Positions 36,131 to 45,849 are shown, counted from the stretch's first letter. The stretch: 64,000 bases of DNA from Gelidibacter pelagius (GCF_017581925.1 NZ_JAGEVG010000009.1:62001-126000); one strand, 5' to 3'. The notes: generated by a model from the letters alone, not told the origin. Program-made: numbers and translations.

Positions 36131-37624
36131 TTAGCTTTTTTTTATAATTATTATCAAGTCTTCCAATTGGGTATCAGTTTTACCTAAAATTTGACTTTCT
36201 CTTCTTTCAATTACGATATCAGGTACGGTACCATTTCCATCTAAAGTTTTACCATTTCTTTGGAATGACAGCATAGTAGATAATCGTATGCTTATTTTGG
36301 AGTTTTTCAAATCGAAATAAACCGATCTTCCACTCGAGCCGTTTGTATTAGTCCCAACGATCTTTATATTGGCCAATCCTTTAAATGCAGAAGTGAATAC
36401 AGACGCTGCGCTAAATGATTCTTCATTGACCAAAATATATACAGGGCATTCTAAAGGCGATTCATTACTATGGAGAACCATATAAAACGGATTGCTAAAT
36501 TTTTTTTCATCGAACTTGTATTCAGTCTCATAGCCGTTATTGAAATCATCAATAGCTTTTCTGTCCTGATCTGAAAGAGAACCTGATCGATAGTTATAAA
36601 GGTATCTTCCCTGCATTGAAGAAATGTCTTCATTCAGACGTTGATCACTTCGCACATATGCCAGATTTGCGACCCATGGCGATTGTTCAGGCTGTACAAA
36701 ATATCCAGATAAGGTATTAAGAATATCGCGCGTTCCACCGCCATTTCCTCTAATATCGATGATTAGGGCTTTCGCATTTCTGAATTTTTCGATAGTTGTA
36801 TTCAAGTAGAGTTCTATCCTGCTATTGTTTTTATAGCTGGCCATTGCAGGAATGGCGAGGTATGCTATTGAATCTGTTAACCATGTATCTAAAGTATTCA
36901 AATTAAAATCTTTATCTCCGTAAAAAGATTTCATAGCCGTATTGGATCTTAACGAACCAAGATCTGACCACGAATGTTGTTTGTTGCTTAAAGGTAAAGT
37001 CAATGGCATATCCTTCTTGCCGTCAGTTAAGATTATATTTAGCTCCTTTATATGATGTTCTCCTTGTTGGAAATAAAGTTTGCCAACGGCTCTTAAGTCC
37101 TTTAAACCATCAGTGATTCGAGCTGCATTGGGCGAAAGTTTCCTTCGATAGGCATAGTGCTCTAAAAACTTATCCATAGGTAGCCCGTTAATACTCTTTA
37201 GAAAGGGATATTTCTTTGAATAATACTCATATTCTCCATTGGAGTTTTTTTCTTTTAAAGCCACTATATCCCCATCCAATGAGGATAGAACAAATGGAAA
37301 ATAAAGATTTAGTTGTTCAAAATCGTCGGCTTCGAAGTTTTTCATTTTAATACCTGCATGACGATCAATAGTTTCCGAAATTATTTTTTCCAACTCGTAG
37401 GCCAAAAAATATATAGGGATGGAATCATGAAGTCGGATTTCTTGCTCGATGAATTTATAGCGACTGGAAAAATCAAAATCTGACAATTGATAATAAGAAG
37501 ATTCAATTTCCATTAAAGTTTTGAATTCATTCAAATCTTCGATGGCTTTATCCTTCTTCAAATATTGGGCAAAACAAGTACCGGAAAAAAGCATTAGTGT
37601 TATTCCTATTAAGTGTTTTTTCAT
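36131..37624 (-). CDS. S41 family peptidase, secreted
   Basis: A 497-residue C-terminal-processing-type serine peptidase. Signal peptide ends near CFAQ. The substrate-binding strand ALIDIRGNGGGTRDIL is the S41 signature, and the catalytic serine lies in NEESFSAASVF, followed by KIVGTNTNGSSG. There is no obvious PDZ domain. The catalytic Lys of tail-specific proteases is not evident at the usual spacing, so it may be of the tricorn-like type. Substrate unknown. Confidence 0.87.
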   Translation of the reverse strand: MKKHLIGITLMLFSGTCFAQYLKKDKAIEDLNEFKTLMEIESSYYQLSDFDFSSRYKFIEQEIRLHDSIPIYFLAYELEKIISETIDRHAGIKMKNFEADDFEQLNLYFPFVLSSLDGDIVALKEKNSNGEYEYYSKKYPFLKSINGLPMDKFLEHYAYRRKLSPNAARITDGLKDLRAVGKLYFQQGEHHIKELNIILTDGKKDMPLTLPLSNKQHSWSDLGSLRSNTAMKSFYGDKDFNLNTLDTWLTDSIAYLAIPAMASYKNNSRIELYLNTTIEKFRNAKALIIDIRGNGGGTRDILNTLSGYFVQPEQSPWVANLAYVRSDQRLNEDISSMQGRYLYNYRSGSLSDQDRKAIDDFNNGYETEYKFDEKKFSNPFYMVLHSNESPLECPVYILVNEESFSAASVFTSAFKGLANIKIVGTNTNGSSGRSVYFDLKNSKISIRLSTMLSFQRNGKTLDGNGTVPDIVIERRESQILGKTDTQLEDLIIIIKKS

Positions 37625-37748
37625 TAGTATTTAGCTATTGTTAATGTTTTAATTTTGCGTCCCAATCGACGAATTTGACTTTGTGGCCTAAAAATCAATC
37701 ACTTGGCTAAGGTGCGTAGTGCCAAAATAGTTAATGCTCCTGTCCATA

Positions 37749-38492
37749 CTACTGTGGGTTGATGTGATCAGACTTTGCTTTTTCACGCTTTCCCCAAGCA
37801 ATGACTTTTACACCTTCTGAGTATTGAAAGCTGTGCGGTTTACCTTCAATGAGTTGGTTGAGTCTTGGATAATCGATTTCTAATGCTTTCAAGTCCATCT
37901 CGTTAATTGGCCATTCCAAGTGGTGGATCTCAAATTGGTTAATCGACTTTTCTGTATCTTGAAAAAGAGCGTATCGTTCCGTCAGCCAGGTTTCCAATGC
38001 TGTTTTCTCGGTGATTGCTTTTCCTATGGCAAATTGTATATCCAATTTATCATTAAATTCGGTGTTATTGGATTCGTATCGGTGTTCAGTTCGTTTCATT
38101 CTTGAAAATCTGTACGGAAGTTGGGATATGCTTCTGGCAACTTTACAAGATATTTTTTTTCCGCCCTCCATACTCAGAAAATAAACACCAGCTTTATGAT
38201 TTGATTTCACATAAGTGCGGATGTTCACTTCGTCAAAATCCGAAATTGGTGGGAAGGATGGTAGGTTTTTCGGTCGAATCTTTTCCATTGTAAATGCCAC
38301 AACTGAAATCCAAGGTTTTCCATCAAAAAGATCGATTTCTAATTCTTCTGGCACAAATTTTTTCAGTTCGCTGAATTCCACTTGCCAATGAAGGAAGATG
38401 GCTTTGTTCCACTCTTGATAAAATTGCCAAGTTTCGGTGGGTATTTTCCAAGGTCTGTGTTCGGTTGTATGTAGTAGCTCTCGGATGGTCAT
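37749..38492 (-). CDS. DUF2071 (YqjF family) protein
   Basis: The start ATG at 38492 overlaps the stop of the upstream GNAT gene in an ATGA arrangement, so I prefer it to the longer frame from 38534. The protein of about 247 residues shows the family blocks AIFLHWQVEFSELKKFVPEELEIDLFDGKPWISVVAF and NIRTYVKSNHKAGVYFLSME (given in part). The fold is related to acetoacetate decarboxylase. Function unknown. Translational coupling ties it to the GNAT. Confidence 0.85.
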   Translation of the reverse strand: MTIRELLHTTEHRPWKIPTETWQFYQEWNKAIFLHWQVEFSELKKFVPEELEIDLFDGKPWISVVAFTMEKIRPKNLPSFPPISDFDEVNIRTYVKSNHKAGVYFLSMEGGKKISCKVARSISQLPYRFSRMKRTEHRYESNNTEFNDKLDIQFAIGKAITEKTALETWLTERYALFQDTEKSINQFEIHHLEWPINEMDLKALEIDYPRLNQLIEGKPHSFQYSEGVKVIAWGKREKAKSDHINPQ

Positions 38493-38926
38493 TTCTTCAT
38501 TGTCATTAGATAGAGGTGAAAACCTTTTGCCCAAAAGTCTTTTTCCACTTTCTCCAGTTCAAAACCCATTTTCTCATAAAACTTGAAGGCATGTTGACTT
38601 GTACGAACGATTATGATTTCAATTTCTTGGTTTTCGCTTAAACAGTTAATTCTGTATTGCGTTAGTTTTCTTCCGATTCCTTTTTCCTGTGCTTTGGGAT
38701 CAATGATATCCCATGAGATTCGAGCGAGTTTTTCTTCTGGAAAATAATTAATGCCTCCAGCCCCTAAAATTTCAGAGTTTTCTACAAATACAAAATAGTC
38801 CTCTACTTCCGTATCAAGATATATTTCAAGATCGTTTTCTTCTGAAGGGTCAAAATATTTTGGAATATTTCGTCTTAGTAAGTCGATGACCTTAATTCTG
38901 TCCTTCTTTGTATATGCTCTAATCAT
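38489..38926 (-). CDS. GNAT family N-acetyltransferase
   Basis: A protein of about 145 residues; ATG 38926 (MIRAYTKKDRIKVIDLL) gives the normal GNAT N-terminus, six codons inside the open frame. The acetyl-CoA site is KAQEKGIGRKLTQYRI, and HAFKFYEKMGFELEKVE is the final helix and strand. It is the first gene of a two-gene operon with the DUF2071 protein; the ATGA overlap makes coupling likely. Acceptor unknown. Confidence 0.85.
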   Translation of the reverse strand: MIRAYTKKDRIKVIDLLRRNIPKYFDPSEENDLEIYLDTEVEDYFVFVENSEILGAGGINYFPEEKLARISWDIIDPKAQEKGIGRKLTQYRINCLSENQEIEIIIVRTSQHAFKFYEKMGFELEKVEKDFWAKGFHLYLMTMKK

Positions 38927-38944
38927 GGTGTGGATTGTAATCAT

Positions 38945-39289
38945 CTAATTTACCAAATACTGACTGAAATAAATGCACCATAGTACCAAGACTTCGAAAT
39001 GGGACAAATTTCATTTACAATCTTTTAGATTGTCTTACTTATTTGTGAGAGATTTTTGACAATATAAAATGAAGATTTATTATTTTTAAAACCATAAAAA
39101 TGTATTTTCGTTTGTACTAAACCCTTTTGAATGTCAGAAGCCAAGTTAAATCCCTTTATTAACGCCCTTGAAGTAGCGTCTGAAATTCTATATTTCCAAT
39201 GCATACAGAAGATTAGCCGAATGTTATTGACCCCAAACGCTGATACTAATTTCACTTTTCTCCAAATCAATTCTTAAACAGGCGTCTTT
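38945..39289. other. Gene-free stretch with a small hairpin
   Basis: About 345 bp between divergent genes. ACAATC-tttta-GATTGT at 39017-39033 is the only structure seen. An 81-codon minus-strand frame here has no protein-like features and is not called. Confidence 0.45.
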
Positions 39290-39709
39290 ATGAAACAACT
39301 ATTGAAACTCATTACGATTGGCTTGATTTCTGGCTTTGTGTTGATGTTGGTATTAAAAATAGTCATTGAATTGACGGGTAATACGGCCTATGTTCTCCTA
39401 TTTAATTTTGATTATATTCCTGTAGTTAAAGACTTGGAACCGGTTTGGTTTTTTGGACAGCTTTTTCATTATTTAACCTGTATTATCAGTGTGATTGCGC
39501 TCTTTTACATTTTAAAAACATGGACCTTACAGAAGACACTATGGCCTTATATGCTTGTTTATACCATAGGAGGAGGGGGACTGTTTTTTTTAACGGCATT
39601 ATCTGAACAACCACCCGCAGCAAACGATATTATGGCTTGGATTTATTGGACTATGGCCCATGCAATTTTCGGCTATACGGTTGGCGCAATAATAAAAAAA
39701 TGGATGTAA
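39290..39709 (+). CDS. Small membrane protein, unknown
   Basis: A 139-residue protein with four predicted membrane helices (about 7-27, 54-75, 83-103, 115-135). Conserved-looking polar residues are few: ELTG after helix 1 and SEQPPAANDIMAWIYW before helix 4. I do not recognise the family with certainty. It stands alone on the plus strand. Real coding is supported by ATG start, hydrophobic periodicity and the lack of overlap with any other gene. Confidence 0.65.
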   Translation: MKQLLKLITIGLISGFVLMLVLKIVIELTGNTAYVLLFNFDYIPVVKDLEPVWFFGQLFHYLTCIISVIALFYILKTWTLQKTLWPYMLVYTIGGGGLFFLTALSEQPPAANDIMAWIYWTMAHAIFGYTVGAIIKKWM

Positions 39710-39797
39710 AATCTTTTGCAATCCTGAATTAATTGATCACATGTGTTGTCAAGATGAATGGCTAAATTAAATCCAAAAAACTCTTGACCATTAGTAG

Positions 39798-41105
39798 TTA
39801 CTTCTTCAAGACCCGCAAAGCGGATGTTTTTTTAAAAAAGATCAAAGCATCGTAGCGTAATGGAATGATGGTAGGGACAAACTGCCTTCTGTCTCCTCGG
39901 GGATTATAGACCACGCCCACAGCTCTATTTCCTAATGTTTTCAGATTTTCCTCCTTTCGATCTTCGTCGTCAAAGATTATATAAAAGCTGTCTTGATCTA
40001 CTTGATTTAATTTGTATTCGATACTATTGGGAATAGCTGGCGGAATGGTCATCTCCTTCATAGGAGCGCCCCAACTGGAGCCTGCCATCACTTTCCCCTC
40101 ATAGGTGGTAAAGCCAATCAAAAACACATTGACGTCACCCAATCCTTCTCGCGTAAGCTGACCGATATTCTTTTGGCCGGCACTTCGCATGCTTGTATAT
40201 TCCGCATCACCAATATGCGTATTATGTGCCCAAACAATGCCTTTGGAGTTCTCACCATAAAGATTTAATAGATCATTGACGGTGCCATGCATGTGATGGA
40301 CTCGGGAATTCCATGAACCAGGCCCTGATGAAGAAACACTTTCTCTGTAGAATTCCTCAGCATTCTGTACGACAATCGTGTTTTGTAACAAATAAAAATA
40401 AGCGTCATCTGAAAGTTCTTGTAATTTATTTCGATTGTTTTTAATATATTCTACTACATTTTTAGTAGCTGTTGTGCAGGCATCCTTGCCAGCATTTACT
40501 GCATGTGCATAGCTCCAACTATCGCCTTTGTGCGGTTCGAAGCACTTGTATTGATCTTCCGCATATTTAGAGATGGTCTGGTCGGTAGATTTGAGCAGGT
40601 CCAAAACCACTTTTTTGGAATTCCATTCGTCATAGACATCCATTCCATAAAAGCCTACTTTTTTATTTTGAGGTAATTGATCGTTGTGATTGCGGAGCCA
40701 TTCGGCTAATGCTACTACCTCTTCATTGGCCCACATCCAAGTTGGCCATCTGTTGAGCTTCAATAAAACTTCTTTGGCAGAACTTGCCGCGCCATCCAAA
40801 TTTTTCACGTAGAGATTGAGGTGGTATAAACTTGCAAAATCGCCTTCTACCGCAATAAAACTGAAGTTCTGCTCTGATATCAACCGTCGACTGATTTTAT
40901 CGCGCCATAAGTAGTACTCATGGGTGCCATGACTCGCTTCGCCCAATAACACCAATTCCTTATCGGCGGCCGCTGAGATCAGCTTGTCCAAACTCGTATC
41001 TCCTTCAAGAGGAATAGCTTTTTGTTTCATATTTTGGGCGGAACAAGACATACTGCCAAGCAATAATAAAACTCCTGCAAAGTATGTTGTAAGTAATTGA
41101 TTCAT
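39798..41105 (-). CDS. Erythromycin esterase family protein, exported
   Basis: A 435-residue member of the EreA/EreB-like hydrolase superfamily. Signal peptide with a possible lipobox (LGSMSCSAQ). Motifs are LLGEASHGTHEYYLWRDKI (Glu and His), AVEGDFAS and WAHNTHIGDAEY, which supply the catalytic His and Glu. True EreA/B hydrolyse macrolide lactones, but many chromosomal homologues have no known substrate. There is no evidence that this one gives resistance. It stands alone. Confidence 0.87.
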   Translation of the reverse strand: MNQLLTTYFAGVLLLLGSMSCSAQNMKQKAIPLEGDTSLDKLISAAADKELVLLGEASHGTHEYYLWRDKISRRLISEQNFSFIAVEGDFASLYHLNLYVKNLDGAASSAKEVLLKLNRWPTWMWANEEVVALAEWLRNHNDQLPQNKKVGFYGMDVYDEWNSKKVVLDLLKSTDQTISKYAEDQYKCFEPHKGDSWSYAHAVNAGKDACTTATKNVVEYIKNNRNKLQELSDDAYFYLLQNTIVVQNAEEFYRESVSSSGPGSWNSRVHHMHGTVNDLLNLYGENSKGIVWAHNTHIGDAEYTSMRSAGQKNIGQLTREGLGDVNVFLIGFTTYEGKVMAGSSWGAPMKEMTIPPAIPNSIEYKLNQVDQDSFYIIFDDEDRKEENLKTLGNRAVGVVYNPRGDRRQFVPTIIPLRYDALIFFKKTSALRVLKK

Positions 41106-41270
41106 ATAATAATCAAGATAACCATAATTAATGTGCTTATCAAATTATCGATAAATGATTATCTCGTCAGTCGTCACTGGTAGTGTGAAATTAGGCTGTA
41201 AAATCCGCGAGTCTCCTCGGTCAAAGGAGATCAATGAACTTGCCAGTAATTAATTTGATGTCCCTGAAAT

Positions 41271-42161
41271 TTATTGCTTTACTATATCAGATTCGATTTC
41301 AGGCCTATTCCCAAATAGCCACATGAGAATGCCGCCAGTTATGAACATCCATATCGCATAAGCTGCAGTTGGTATACTCATTTCAAAATTATTCAGTATC
41401 GACGTGGCAACGACGATGGCTAAGGTTCCGTTTTGTATCCCACTCTCAACGGTGATTGAAATGGCACTCTTTAAATTCAATTTGAATAATCGGGCCGTAA
41501 GATAACCCAATCCCATGGTGAGGATATTTAACAGCAAAGTAGGTAGTCCAACTTCAGTCATTGCTGTACCCAAGATGTTATAATTTGCAGCCAATACGGC
41601 AATAAATACAATAATAAAAATGACGGTTGAAGCCGTACGCATTGGTTTTTCCATTCGTCTGGCGAAGTTTGAATTCAATCTGCGAATGAACATGCCTATT
41701 GAAATAGGAATAATGGTAATTCCCATGATTTGAATGATCGTATTTAGTATGGGCAATTTGATAGTCACACCGGTACCAGTGCCAAAATAGTCTAAGGCAA
41801 AGGACAAAATAAAAGGTATTGTAAAGACGCAGATTATACTTGAGATGGCAGTTAGTGTCACCGATAATGCAATGTTTCCTCTACAAACCTGTGTGATCAA
41901 ATTGCTGGTAGCACCTCCCGGACAAGTAGACAGAATCATTAATCCAACTGCCATTATTGGGTTTAAATCAAAAGCTATGGCTAACGAAAAACCAATGATA
42001 GGCAAAAATATAAGTTGATTGGTAAGGCCAATTAAAATGGCTTTCGGGTTTCTTAGAATTCTCGCGAAATCGGAGAGGATTAAAGTCATTCCCATGCCTA
42101 GCATAATAATGGCAAGAGATAATGGTAAAAATATATTGCTTATGATTTCGGCTATTGTCAT
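41271..42161 (-). CDS. Bile acid:sodium symporter family transporter
   Basis: A 296-residue integral membrane protein with nine or ten helices. The BASS signature STCPGGATSNLITQVCRGNIALSV (given here in parts STCPGGATSN and RGNIALSVTLTA) forms the sodium and substrate site, and ESGIQNGTLAIVVA is the second crossover motif. Bacterial members transport diverse organic anions, and bile acid itself is unlikely here. It is not of the Acr3 arsenite subfamily. Single gene. Confidence 0.9.
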   Translation of the reverse strand: MTIAEIISNIFLPLSLAIIMLGMGMTLILSDFARILRNPKAILIGLTNQLIFLPIIGFSLAIAFDLNPIMAVGLMILSTCPGGATSNLITQVCRGNIALSVTLTAISSIICVFTIPFILSFALDYFGTGTGVTIKLPILNTIIQIMGITIIPISIGMFIRRLNSNFARRMEKPMRTASTVIFIIVFIAVLAANYNILGTAMTEVGLPTLLLNILTMGLGYLTARLFKLNLKSAISITVESGIQNGTLAIVVATSILNNFEMSIPTAAYAIWMFITGGILMWLFGNRPEIESDIVKQ

Positions 42162-42478
42162 AGGTTGATTGATTGGTTATTCATCTTGGTCATACGCGTT
42201 GTAGATAAGGTTTATATGTAAGAATATTTTGCGCACAAGGAGCTAACTTACTAAAAATAGAACAAACTAACGTAAAATCTGACTGGATGCGCTTTTGCAG
42301 AAGCGGATTTTCCGAATTGACCAAAATCAATGTTGGTTTAGAAACGTTGTGCGTAGTAAGAAATTTACTAATTGAAAACTGAACGAATTAGAGAGGGCTT
42401 CAGTCAGTTAAGGTTTTGAAGATGCTGTATTTTAGTCATTTCATAAATTCCGTTATCGTCTTAAGTGATAGAAAGAGC

Positions 42479-42525
42479 GATTGGGACGATGGATTGCGAA
42501 CCGCTGACTACAATCTGTCCCAATC
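42479..42525. repeat. Nested inverted repeat in a 433-bp gap
   Basis: Perfect 9-bp arms GATTGGGAC and GTCCCAATC enclose 29 nt, with an inner ATTG/CAAT pair. The 3' arm is followed by TTTTATA. It could be a structured RNA or a terminator reading rightward. No gene was found in 42162-42594. Confidence 0.5.
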
Positions 42526-42594
42526 TTTTATAGGTAAGATCCGTACGTTTGATATAGTTAGGGGCACACTCCGTCATTTGGTGGTGTCATCCAT

Positions 42595-43366
42595 TCATTT
42601 ATCAACTGTTTGTCCTTTTGAATAAGCACCTGAAGAATAGGTCGATTCTTCATTTTGTATCATCTTGATTTTTTTACTATTCCAATTTAGAATAACACGA
42701 TAATTTCTAAAAAAATCTAAACCAAATCTCTTACTTAAAGATTCTTCTGAATGCACCTTTTCATTTTTTAGAGTAGAATTTACGAATTCTATTTCATTAA
42801 TTATTCCTCTATAAGATTCCCTTGCTAGATCCTGTTTTCCATAAACACCAATAAATCCGTGAGTTTCAGATTTTGTGAAATCTGAAATTTGACCACTTTC
42901 TTTTTGCTTTTCAAATTCGGAAAATGGAATTACTATACCACCATCATATCCAAAATCTACAGGAAAATTCCAAACCTTTTTTCCGTTTACTTTGCAAGCA
43001 ATTGAAGGAATGCCTGCGTAACCAATAAATAATTTATTCTCAATTATTTCTTCAGGTAAGCTTAGTTTCGATTCGTTATCCGTTATAGTGATTTGGTTTT
43101 GGTTGAAGTCAAAATCCCAAATGGCATGTTGCATTAAATTTGAGCCTATGAATCCGTTAATATGCAAAGAAGACCAAACGGGCATTGATTTAACATCCTT
43201 GATTACGGCTACTGTATTCATGAAATTTATTGTTCCAATTCCAATTTTATCTATTCTTGCATATTTAGTGATTTTTGATTTATCAAAAACATCATAAACA
43301 TTTACTGAATCAAGAACTTTTAAATTTAAACTTTAAGCAAGTTCTTTGAATACAACAAGGTTTATC
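42595..43366 (-). pseudogene. Retropepsin-like aspartic protease, degraded
   Basis: The frame 42595-43221 (208 codons from an internal ATG) encodes only part of a two-lobe retropepsin-like protease: FIGSNLMQHAIWDFDFNQ and VDFGYDGGIVIPFSEF. Reading further upstream, the homology continues but needs a frame change near 43319-43325 and crosses a TAA at 43333-43335 (VVFKELA-stop-SLNLK, then VLDSVNVYDVF). The catalytic DTG of the first lobe is not found. I therefore read it as a pseudogene with one deletion and one nonsense change. Sequence error is an alternative. Confidence 0.65.
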
Positions 43367-43458
43367 TTTAAAGACTATTATATTAGTAAAAATATAATGC
43401 GAATCGATATTGACGACCAGATTAAAGTCGATGGATCCTTGTCAAAAAGAATCTATTA

Positions 43459-43707
43459 GTGGAAAGGCTCAAAAGCAGTATTGATAAAAACACGCTTTTT
43501 GAATATAATTTTACCATGCAAACGAGCTTTCAGAACTATATGACTGTGCTTTCTGCACATTTTACGGCAGCAAAAAGTATTAGAAGAGACCATCAGACGT
43601 TTGAATCTGAATTAGTGGTTTATAACGAAAATTACGAGTCCTATAAAGAGGAACAGGACCAACTAAAAACAGAATTTCCTATTGCGAAAATGGAACGCAT
43701 CCACTAA
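43459..43707 (+). CDS. Short hypothetical protein, possibly partial
   Basis: An 82-codon frame starting at GTG; ATG 43516 would give 63 residues. The product is helical and charged (FESELVVYNENYESYKEEQ), with no membrane segment. The frame is open back to 43426 without an ATG, so it may be a C-terminal fragment. Its last 4 nt overlap the convergent paiB end. The neighbouring pseudogene supports local gene decay. I do not recognise a family. Confidence 0.35.
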   Translation: MERLKSSIDKNTLFEYNFTMQTSFQNYMTVLSAHFTAAKSIRRDHQTFESELVVYNENYESYKEEQDQLKTEFPIAKMERIH

Positions 43708-44297
43708 AATACGGTATCCAAAAACAAACGAATGCTCTCCTGATTGGCGCGAATCAATTCATTTCTGGCACTCTCAATATCCTTTGGTTTTTTGTCTTGT
43801 GAAAGTTTGAATTTACCTTCCCAATGAGTGATGTCAATTTCAAATCCTTTAACATAACTAATAAATTGAGCCATTCTGGGATTATCCAATTCTAAAGTGT
43901 ATTTGTGCTCAGGAGCTTCTAAAAACGACGTCATGTCAATCATGGATTGTTTGATGGCTTCTTGATCAACAATGTCTTTGACCTTGCCTTTGAGATGAAC
44001 CACAATATAGTTCCAGGTGGGCAATTGTGTGGTGCTGTAGATACTTGGTGAAATATAACATTGCGGGCCTGAAAATATAACGGTAACATCATTGTCGTCT
44101 TTTAGCAATTCTGCTTGCGGATTGTATTTGTCCAAATGGCCAGTCAGTTTTCCATCAGAATAGATCAATGGTAAATGCGAAATCAATGGCAAGTTGTTTT
44201 TGACCGAAATAAGAGTTGCCAGTGGATAGGTTTTGATGACTTCAATGATATGCTCATGGTTGTCATCTTGATGTTGTTTTGGTGGGTAGTTTGTCAT
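43704..44297 (-). CDS. PaiB-type FMN-binding negative transcriptional regulator family protein
   Basis: A 197-residue split-barrel flavin-binding protein. It begins MTNYPPKQHQDD and continues with PLATLISV, HLPLIYSDGKLTGHLDKYNPQ and PTWNYIVVHLKGKVK, all hallmark segments of the PaiB family. Although named after a Bacillus regulator, most members are simply FMN-binding proteins of unknown role. It is monocistronic with a 3' end overlapping a convergent short frame. Confidence 0.9.
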   Translation of the reverse strand: MTNYPPKQHQDDNHEHIIEVIKTYPLATLISVKNNLPLISHLPLIYSDGKLTGHLDKYNPQAELLKDDNDVTVIFSGPQCYISPSIYSTTQLPTWNYIVVHLKGKVKDIVDQEAIKQSMIDMTSFLEAPEHKYTLELDNPRMAQFISYVKGFEIDITHWEGKFKLSQDKKPKDIESARNELIRANQESIRLFLDTVF

Positions 44298-44490
44298 ATC
44301 GTTTATTCCCGCGAAAGAGGGAATCTCTTGAATTTAAAAATAGCGTTTGGTAAGAGCGCCTCCAATTTGTTAATTAAGTGTGGTTAACAAAGATCTCACG
44401 TCTTCTGATGAAACAGGTGACAATCAGCAGGAAGAAGTTTTAATTCCATTTTTTACCTTAAATTCTGTAAAATATAGCCAAGGTTTTTTA

Positions 44491-44551
44491 ATTTCATACC
44501 TCATACCTCATACCTCATACCTCAACCTCATACCTCAAAACCTCGAAAGCT
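44491..44551. repeat. Heptad tandem repeat tract B (CCTCATA)
   Basis: Repeats of CCTCATA: four nearly perfect units from about 44499, then slipped units (cctcaac, ctcatac, ctcaaaa). It runs up to the stop codon of the DUF1569 gene on the minus strand. Unit length is 7 bp, as in the other tracts. Confidence 0.8.
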
Positions 44552-45004
44552 TCATACCCCAAACTGTCTCAAGTGATGGTCCAAATGTTTGTATTGCATT
44601 CGTCCCCATTGATCTGTGCTAAAACTGCCAAAATAAGGGTGTTTAGGCCAATGCATATTTAAAGCTTTGCCTTGGAATTCGTTAATGGTTAATTTTAATT
44701 GATCTCTTTCCGTTTCAAAAACTTGCCGATCGGTTATCTTAAAATCTTTGGGTGTGGTAATGTTTTCTGGCCAAGGTTTGTCATTGTACATGATGGGTTT
44801 ATAAAACTTGAACACCATCCTTTTTAAAAATCCAACTTTTTCCTCTAATTCCATCTTTCCACTGGCCACCAATAACGGCATTTGGCAGTGTTTTACCATT
44901 TGTGCCACATCCATTTTCCCCCAATTAGGCGTAGAGTTTTCTGTAAGTTGATCAATACGGGTCAATATTTCTTGATGTACTTTTTGGTCAAATAGCGTTT
45001 GCAT
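44552..45004 (-). CDS. DUF1569 domain protein (DinB-like fold)
   Basis: A 150-residue soluble protein. The segments PNWGKMDVAQMVKHCQMPL and PYFGSFSTDQWGRMQYKHLDHHLRQFG are typical of DUF1569, a relative of DinB/YfiT four-helix metal proteins. The histidines in VKHC and KHLDHHL could form the metal site. Function unknown. The gene ends directly in the heptad repeat tract. Confidence 0.88.
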   Translation of the reverse strand: MQTLFDQKVHQEILTRIDQLTENSTPNWGKMDVAQMVKHCQMPLLVASGKMELEEKVGFLKRMVFKFYKPIMYNDKPWPENITTPKDFKITDRQVFETERDQLKLTINEFQGKALNMHWPKHPYFGSFSTDQWGRMQYKHLDHHLRQFGV

Positions 45005-45146
45005 CCTACAACAATTAATGTATTGGTTCTGAAATTTACAATTTTTATCTTTTCTTTGATAATAATTACCTATTTTTTATAACCAAAAAAGTACTGCATC
45101 TGCAATTAATACTAACTTTATAATCATCTAATTTTATTTGGGGAGC

Positions 45147-45845
45147 ATGTCAGAAAAACAACCTTCATTTTCCATAAAAAACTGGTCGCAAGATGATCAG
45201 CCTCGTGAGAAATTAAGAGATAAAGGAAAAGCAGCTTTGAGTGATGCCGAACTTGTTGCTATCTTAATTGGTTCTGGAAGCAGAGATGAAAGTGCTGTAG
45301 AACTGTGTAAACGTATTTTGGCCAGTGCCAATAATAATTTAAGTGCTTTGGGTAAATTGTCAATCAAGCAGTTGACGGAATTTAAGGGGATTGGCGAGGC
45401 AAAAGCCATCACCATCATTGCAGCCTTAGAACTGGGAAGACGACGTAGGGGAGAAGAAGCGCTCCAACAACATAAAATTGATTCCAGCCAATCGGTTTTT
45501 GAACTCATGCAACCCATTATTGGTGAACTGGGACATGAAGAGTTCTGGATCATCTATCTGAACAATTCCAATAAAGTGCTTCAAAAAAATCAGTTGAGCA
45601 AAGGTGGCATCACCGGAACCCTGGTTGATGTCCGATTGGCTCTTAAAATGGCGCTCGAAGTGGGAGCCGTAGGTATAATTCTGGCACATAACCATCCATC
45701 AGGAACGCTAAAGCCGAGTGAGGCCGACAAGCAAATCACACAAAAATTAAAAAATGCTGGAAATAGTCTCGATATTAAGGTTTTGGATCATTTGATCATT
45801 ACCGAGAACGCCTATTTCAGTTTTGCTGATGAGGGAATGCTTTAG
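45147..45845 (+). CDS. radC: RadC/YeeS-type JAB domain protein
   Basis: A protein of about 232 residues; ATG 45147 (MSEKQPSFSIKNWSQDDQPREKL) is the likely start, three codons after the TTG that opens the frame. A helix-hairpin-helix segment (LTEFKGIGEAKAITIIAALELGRRR, in part) is followed by the MPN/JAMM metalloprotease-like site AHNHPSGTLKPSEAD. Named as a DNA repair protein, but its role in repair is doubtful; it may act in replication restart or competence. Single gene. Confidence 0.92.
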   Translation: MSEKQPSFSIKNWSQDDQPREKLRDKGKAALSDAELVAILIGSGSRDESAVELCKRILASANNNLSALGKLSIKQLTEFKGIGEAKAITIIAALELGRRRRGEEALQQHKIDSSQSVFELMQPIIGELGHEEFWIIYLNNSNKVLQKNQLSKGGITGTLVDVRLALKMALEVGAVGIILAHNHPSGTLKPSEADKQITQKLKNAGNSLDIKVLDHLIITENAYFSFADEGML

Positions 45846-45849
45846 GAGA

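Noticed and set aside
39025-39270. 81-codon minus-strand open frame in the gap after the GNAT gene
   Set aside because: No protein-like pattern, no promoter, and rich in Ile/Lys/Phe as expected from random AT-rich DNA.
39798-41105. Macrolide resistance gene
   Set aside because: The family assignment is sound, but chromosomal members in this group have no proven macrolide esterase activity; resistance is not claimed.
41271-42161. Acr3 arsenite exporter linked with the arsR-arsM pair
   Set aside because: The protein has bile acid/sodium symporter motifs and lies 11 kb away from arsR; Acr3 signatures are absent.
42416-42625. 69-codon plus-strand open frame covering the nested inverted repeat
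   Set aside because: It runs through the inverted repeat and into the 3' end of the broken protease gene on the other strand; composition is not protein-like.
44491-44551. CRISPR-like array
   Set aside because: Units are contiguous 7-mers without spacers; it is a simple tandem repeat.
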